DNA of 64,000 nt from Corythucha ciliata. Lineage: Eukaryota; Arthropoda; Insecta; Hemiptera; Tingidae. Where the stretch lies: positions 53,720,751-53,784,750 of the forward strand of contig CM075942.1 of assembly GCA_038030265.1 (NCBI GenBank), in the 5' to 3' direction. Shown here piece by piece: positions 58,090-64,000 of this stretch. Under the pieces are notes generated by a model. The model did not search any database. It was not told the DNA's origin and was given only the letters and a program-made list of their open reading frames with translations. Both the position numbers and the translations under genes were made by a program. How positions within the stretch are numbered: position 1 is the first letter of the stretch; each line of letters begins with the position of its first letter.

Positions 58090-61000
58090 TCAAGCTCGAA
58101 AAAAAGGAGGTTTAGGCCTGCTATTAGGAATACAATTTTTCGGACGTAGCCTTCGAACAGCCTCCCGTAAATGCTTTGGTTGAAGAGGGCCAGTATCGCC
58201 CCACTGTTCCATGACGTCCAAAGCTGACAAAAAAAATCATTACGCCACAGAGAGGGGGGGGGGTAGAGAAAACAATCTGACGTACCTTCTTCGACAATTT
58301 CACCGACGAACACTTTAGCGATACCAGACATGGCGATGACGACATTCTGGGATATTGACGTTCCCGTCAAAGTTTGCATCAGCTAGGATGAGACGGAGGG
58401 GTAATAAATCGGTTAAATCGGCTATGAAAAATTGTCCTGAAAAAAAAGGAAAAAAATGACCTTACTCTTTTAATGGCCGCCTTGGGAAAAGCGGACCGTC
58501 TGAACATTTCATAGTGATTCAACTGGTCCTCTGTGAAATTGGACACGAGAACTTGCATTCGCTCTCTCTCCTCCTCTTCCACCTCTTTTTTCGACTTTTC
58601 CTTCTTTTTCTCTTTTGTCGCTCTCTGCCCTTCGCTCGAACCACCGCCGGCGCTTCTCTTGCCATTGCTGTTCAAACTTTCCTCCAATTCCTCTTTGAGC
58701 TTGTCGATGTTGCTTCTCGACTCTTCGGACATGTCCATGAGCGTCAGATCGTCGTCCTCTTTCTAGACAAAACACAAATGAACGGGTTTTGATTCCATTT
58801 ATAACTGAGGGTAAGGGGAAATGAATGCTCGTGGACACCCATCCACACCATTTGACCACTACCAAAACAGCCAGCGGTGAATGGCAGTTTTTGAGAACGT
58901 GAATTGATGTCATGGCGTTTAGGCTATTTTTTGGTGAATCGTCAATTCAGTCATTTTTAATGAGGGAATAACCATTTTTGGGGCCAATTAACTCCGATTT
59001 GCCAATTTTCAAGGAGCACACGGTCAGTTGGGCAATATTCGGACCGCGAATAGTTCGTTTTGTCGTTTTAAGGGCACCACTTTTGGCAATTTCTAGAGTC
59101 AACTGAACCATATTTGACTATTTTGGAGCCAAAATTGGCAGTTTAAGCATTAGAGCAAGATGCGAATCATCATTTATCCATTTTTGCATCGCTAATAGTC
59201 GATTTCCATTTTCAGGGCACGAATATTCAGTTTAGACATTTTCATGGCTCGAATTTTCAGTTTATTATAGCAATTTTTCGGGTGAATTTGACACATATAT
59301 GCTAAATTTAGGGCGTAAATAGCCGGTTAGGCAATTTTTAAGGCCCCAATTGTCTGTTTAGGCATTTTCAAGGCGCGAATCACCAGTTTCCTAATTTTTT
59401 GGGCCAAGTGAGTCGGATTTGCCTATTTTACGGCACGGGCCGTCATTTCAGCCGTTTTCAAGGAGCGGATGGTCAGTCCCAGTAACGTCATTTTTAGAGC
59501 GCGAATGGCCAGTTTGGCCATTTTATTGGTGCTGATAGTCAGTTTAGCCATTTTAAGTTAATCCCATTAGTTAACCTCCACCACCAACAATATTTCCACG
59601 AAGAACCAAATTTCGAGAGTCTTGCTCACTTAAAAAGCCAATTTTGCAAGGGTTTCCGCCCTTAAAAGGCCAATTTCACGGGTTGGCCTATTCAATAAAC
59701 AATTTTTACGGATTTTGGCCCTTCAAAAGAGTCATTCCGCCCCAACCGAAGACCCAATTTCGTGAGCTTGACACTTACAGATCCCTATTTCTCGGATTTG
59801 GCTATTTCAAGATGTACTTTCGTCCTTAGCTTATCATAAAAAACACAATGCCGCTGGTTAGGATCCATCAAAAATAAAATTTAACACGTCAAAAAAACCA
59901 ATTTCACGGGGCTGGCTCCCCAAAAGGCACCATTAAATAAAAACTTCACCGAATTTCACCCGATCAAAATCAAAATTTTCGGGGGGTTGGCTCACTATAA
60001 AGAGCAATTTCGCGGGTATCGCTCCTCACGAAAAAAAAATTTAGCGGCTTCGGCCTTTTCGAAGCCAAAATTTTAGAGGATAATTGGCACTCACGGAACC
60101 CCCTTTTCTCGTGTTTTACTCAAGCAAAATCCCAGTTTCACGGAGTTGAATATTAAAAAAAAAAAAAAATCTAACGAGTTTTGGACCGTCAAAAATGCAA
60201 AATTGCGGGCTGGACTCTTTCGTAGTACAAATTTCGCGGATTTGACACTTACAGATAACAATTTCACGGATTTGTATATTTGAAGTTCGACCTTAGCTTC
60301 ATAAAAACACTATGCCGCCGGTCTGGAACTATCAAAAACAAAATTTCGAGAACATTGCACGTCAGAAAACCCAAATTTCGCGGGTTTGGCTCCCCCAAAA
60401 GGCCCAACTTTGCGGATTTTACCCCTTAAAAAAAAATCTAAAATTTTTAGGGTGTTGGATCATTTTGAAGAGTGATTTCACTTCTCACAAAAACAACATT
60501 CCACGGGTTAGACTCTTTCAAAGACAAAATTTCCCGGTTTATCGGCACTCACATTACCCAATATTGAAGGTTTTGCTCACTCTTAAAAGCCAAATTCGTT
60601 AGATTAATACTGTATAAAAAGCCGGAATTCGTAGGGAGGACCCATTCAAAAGTCCAAACTTACAGGGTTGACTCTTTAAATAATAATAATGATAATAATA
60701 ATTTCGCGAATGTGTGGCCTTCGAAAAGGCAACTCCATGGTTAGGCTCTTTTGAAGTAGAAATCTCGCGGATTTGACATACAGAACACAAATTTCACGGT
60801 TTAGACTAATTCAAGAGTTAATTTCGCCTCATGGCTTCTTGAAAAAAACAATTCCATTGGTTTGGCTCGTTCAGTAACTCAATTCATAAAAATTTCGCTG
60901 GGTTGGCAGCCAATGTTGTGGGGCTGGGCTCACCAAAAACGAAATTTCGCGGGTTTGGCTCCTTTCAAATACAAACTTTTTGCAAGACTGGCTGGCTCCT

Positions 61001-62251
61001 CTATTGCCAATTTGGCGGGGGTAGCCCCCTGAAAAATTGAAATTCCGTGGCTCGTCAAAAAAATCAATTTCGTGGGTTTTGCTCCATCAAACACCGACAG
61101 AATTTCGCGATTTTGACAAGTTTAAAAAACAATTTCGCGAGAACGGCTCATTGGGTAACCAAGTTTGCTGGACTTGCTCATTACAAAGTACAGTTTCGTG
61201 AACTTAGCTCTTTCTAACTGTCGAGTTTCGGGGATCTGGAACTTTCAGAAACCAATTTCGCGGGTTGGGCACCCTCAAAAATGAAATTTCGCAGAGTTGG
61301 CTCATTTGAGACACATTCGGCTGCAAGGGGGACAGATAGAGGAAAGCGCCGCTGAAACTGTGTGGTTGCCTCGTGAAGCGCGAACCATCACGCAGTCACT
61401 TTCCAGGCTATATTGATGGGATCCTTAAGGTATTGTTTAGGAAAATGACCTTGTTTGTTTTGTTCAGTAAGGTTTTGGGGCTAAATAATTACCGGAATTT
61501 TGAAGCCCCCCGAATCTCTCCGGCGAACCAATTTAGTGAGGGCCCCGCTGGGAACCGTCGCAAGATGGAAACGGGAACTTGCGAGGCTGCGGCTGGCACC
61601 ACTAGTATAGTCCGACGATCAGGGACACCATTACTCGATATTTAGCTCACAAAATCCGAAAAAACTAACCATTACCATTGAATGGAATTAGGTCGTTTGA
61701 GGAGGTAAAATGGCGTTTTGGCCTCCAAAATGATCATCCAATCTAAAAACTTTGTTCCGAAATGGGGCAGATGTGGGGTCGTGTGTGTGGGGATGGCTCA
61801 GAGGATGGTCATGGTCGAGAGGGGTCGCACCAACGTCCATCTACCATGAAAAGCTGCTGGGCTCACGACAATTCATGGGCATCGTACGCGAACAATTTCG
61901 AAATTAGTACTTTATTGAGACGTTTTTGATGGGTGGGAGTTGGGGGGGGGGAGTGAAGCGCTTTCGTGAGTCTTCGCGATGAAAATCAGCGTACTGGTTG
62001 GAATGTCCGACCTTCTGCTTCCAAAGCAACTGAGAGGCCAATAAGAACAGCTCATATTTTACAGTTATCAGCTGTAACTCGATAAGGCGAGCAGTATCGT
62101 CGCTAAAGAGTACCATTACGCTAAAAATTAGCCCTCAAAACTCAATTTTCATTACCTTGATGTCCAAGTCCCCTGGATTCGACTTATCAGGGTCGCTCAT
62201 ATCACTGTCCTCGCTCTTCACGGACACGCTTTTCTCCAGATCGAAAGACAT
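58090..62251 (-). CDS. TAF11: TFIID subunit 11 (TAF11), 4 exons
   Basis: A histone-fold subunit of the general transcription factor TFIID that pairs with TAF13 in the nucleus. Exons on the minus strand: 62251-62156, 58762-58466, 58382-58286 and 58223-58090, with GT-AG borders and matching phases. The product is 207 residues (human 211). The N-terminal third is acidic and Ser-rich. A Lys/Glu-rich stretch ([19 protein letters not shown]) leads into the conserved domain [20 protein letters not shown]. Then come [40 protein letters not shown] and [20 protein letters not shown], hallmarks of TAF11. The C-terminus is [17 protein letters not shown]. Exon 1 is less certain: it rests on phase, a clean AAG|GTAATG donor and acidic composition. 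Its intron is 3,393 bp and repeat-filled. Convergent with GEMIN4. Confidence 0.95.
58915..59565 (+). repeat. Family-2 repeat array in TAF11 intron 1
   Basis: Units GCGAATAGTTCGTTTTGTCG, GGTCAGTTGGGCAATATTCG and similar at about 29-bp spacing, clearest at 59210-59400 and 59490-59555. Confidence 0.7.
59570..61320 (+). repeat. Longest family-3 repeat array, TAF11 intron 1
   Basis: About fifty or more diverged units of 28-33 bp of the type AATTTCGCGGGTTTGGCTC...TTCAAAA. Clear runs are at 59640-59700, 60350-60420 and 60920-61310. A TAA-like microsatellite lies at about 60680-60700. Frames inside (60312-60602) are repeat-derived. Confidence 0.8.
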
Positions 62252-64000
62252 CGCGTAAAATTCACAAAAATCGTAGTTTTTTCTGCACTAAAATTATTCA
62301 ATCAACGCGATCACAACTTCAGAAGTACACAGACAAGTCGAATTCCAAAATGAGTAAAATAGCCTGGTTGACCGTTCTCCTTTGACAAGTGCTGCAGTCT
62401 GGAGGCTCTCCCCTTAAACACTCCTATCTCAAACGACCCGAAGACTTGCGTAGATACGTGTATGAGAGTTCATGAGTCGAGTGGTTTTGGAACGTCAAGG
62501 ATTTCTTTGTATTTATTTAGTGGAAATACGTTAATTATCCTCTTTTTTGTGTGTTGGGTCGGTAAACAAGTTATCGAGATAAAAAACAACGCGCGTTTTC
62601 TTTCGCGAATGATTAGATTCGTACGTCTAAAAAACTCTTCAGGATTTCCTGCCTTTGCAATTCGATTGTTGTACGGTACGCTGATAAAAAAATCAAAAGG
62701 GTGAGAGAGAAATCTCCCCCTTATTGATCTCGCATTCTTGCGTAAAATTCGGCTATTTGTTGAACAAATTTTGGCTGCATTGCCATCCCGTGTACGTTTC
62801 TATGTTGTTTTTCTTAAGTGTCTAAATTAAGTCGAATTTTCCTTTTTTCTTTTCCTTTTGTTTCATTCGTGTGGTGCCATCGACCTTTGTGACCTGTGTT
62901 TGTCTTTAGCTAGAGCAAAAGTGGAGACTGTTATCACCATAGGTTCCAGGTATTTTTGTAATAATTTCGTTTATTGTTTACGGAATACTTCATTATTTAT
63001 CTCTTGTTCGAGTGGGCTGGTAAAATTGCCACTCATTGCATGCGTGCGAGAATTGGTGATAAAGGGAATGACTCAGTGTTATAGAAGAATTTTTAAGGAT
63101 ATCACAGCTCTCTGGATCCAGATGAAACATTTCTGCCATCGACTCCAATTAGTAAATTAAATGTCTAGTGTTATTTCTGAAAGAAGAGCGTGAATTGAAA
63201 GTGGATTGCTCCGTGACTCACTGCACAGCTGAGTCACGTACATTTACGCTGGGGATCGTGGAATAATTTATTCTCCAAGGAAGGCATTCACTTCGTACTT
63301 TTGGTGTGTTCGGCGTAGGAATTTAACCTCTTAGACCATGGGCTACCGGGCTAATCGAGTGCATCTAGACTATCTAGAGGGGTATTTTTGCCCCTTTTGG
63401 TATGACTTTGGATTGACGATTACCTCCGTTTAGATCCAATGAAAACTGGCCCTCGCCGAACGCACGCTTTATTCTAATTTTCTAGATGCATGGAAAAAGC
63501 TTTGGGACTCATTCGGCATCGACCATTGAGCCGGCTGATCGACGAGCTCTGTGCTACTACTGCCCCCCTCCCCTTCCGATTTTCAGTCAGAAAGTTGCCA
63601 ATTTCGTAACTAAATCTGATTCTAGGTCTTGGAAACTGATAATTGAGTCCCAGAGATAGTCTACCATGGTATAAATACCCAAAACACAGTTTTTTTACCT
63701 CGATGATGTCATTCAAACGCCTATTTATTATTGCATAATCACATAATGACGTCCCCGAGTTAGCTGTGCTTTTTGCCGTCAGTACGTCACTTTCAGTCTG
63801 CCAATAGTCCGTCCAGTATTAAAAACAGATTAAGTTGAACGTGCCTCCCCGGAAATTGTTTGCCTTTGGCATTAAAAACTTGGCTAAAACCTATAAAGTG
63901 TCTGTCTAGTGGGACATGGATGGAGTCTGATCATCTTTGTTGGCAAAAAAACTTGTGATTCATCCCCTAATGACATGACAGGCTATTGAACTCAAACCTG
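62252..64000. other. TAF11 5' flank and unique sequence
   Basis: No exon or RNA gene recognised. Short frames (62462-62704, 62858-63160, 63474-63716) have no domain. An inverted repeat, CGTGACTCA / TGAGTCACG, lies at 63213-63239. The TAF11 promoter should lie just above 62251, but no defined core element was picked out. Confidence 0.4.

Larger units (their letters stand above)
58763..62155 (-). other. TAF11 first intron, repeat-filled
   Basis: A 3.4-kb intron against downstream introns of 83 and 62 bp. It carries a family-2 array and then a family-3 array, both in plus orientation, and a unique stretch at 61320-62150 with no recognised exon. An additional small 5' exon inside it cannot be excluded. 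Confidence 0.65.

Noticed and set aside
58514..58913. Plus- and minus-strand frames over TAF11 exon 2
   Set aside because: They are shadows of the Lys/Glu-rich coding sequence in other frames.
61904..62116. Minus-strand frame just inside TAF11 intron 1
   Set aside because: It follows the exon 1 donor directly and ends in a stop; it is read-through of the intron with no TAF11 similarity.

Overview
The window is nuclear DNA of an animal, most likely an invertebrate that I cannot name more closely. The genes are broken by GT-AG introns. Many introns are only 59-85 bp, and two first introns are about 3 kb. The proteins are animal housekeeping proteins, including a Gemin4-like SMN-complex subunit. 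There is no sign of bacterial organisation.

Layout. Positions 1-44,600 hold no gene I can support. They are filled with degenerate ~30-bp tandem repeat arrays of three kinds, fold-back DNA elements, tRNA-derived SINE pieces, a complete hAT-like non-autonomous transposon (32098-33398), a probable solo LTR and simple repeats. Positions 44,661-62,251 form a tight cluster of five recognisable genes: TMED2 (-), PARS2 (+), CRYZ-type quinone oxidoreductase (-), GEMIN4-like (+) and TAF11 (-). I rebuilt each from splice sites; every exon-exon junction keeps frame and the lengths are close to the vertebrate homologues, except that GEMIN4 is shorter. Positions 62,252-64,000 are non-coding as far as I can see.

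Gene relations. PARS2/CRYZ and GEMIN4/TAF11 are tail-to-tail pairs 340 and 170 bp apart. CRYZ/GEMIN4 are head-to-head with 423 bp between start codons, which suggests a shared promoter region. The five proteins act in unrelated places (ER-Golgi transport, mitochondrial translation, quinone reduction, snRNP assembly, TFIID), so this is compact neighbourhood, not a pathway cluster.

Most interesting signal. Three families of ~28-31-bp degenerate repeats recur in at least sixteen blocks, each block in one orientation. They share a GCGAA / TTCGC anchor and may come from one ancestral 30-mer. Two family-2 blocks 41 kb apart end in the same ~57-bp unique sequence, one of them finishing in a degenerate version of the CAGGGGCGGATC hAT-type terminus. 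This suggests that the arrays are the bodies of mobile elements. The first introns of GEMIN4 and TAF11 are both inflated by these arrays.
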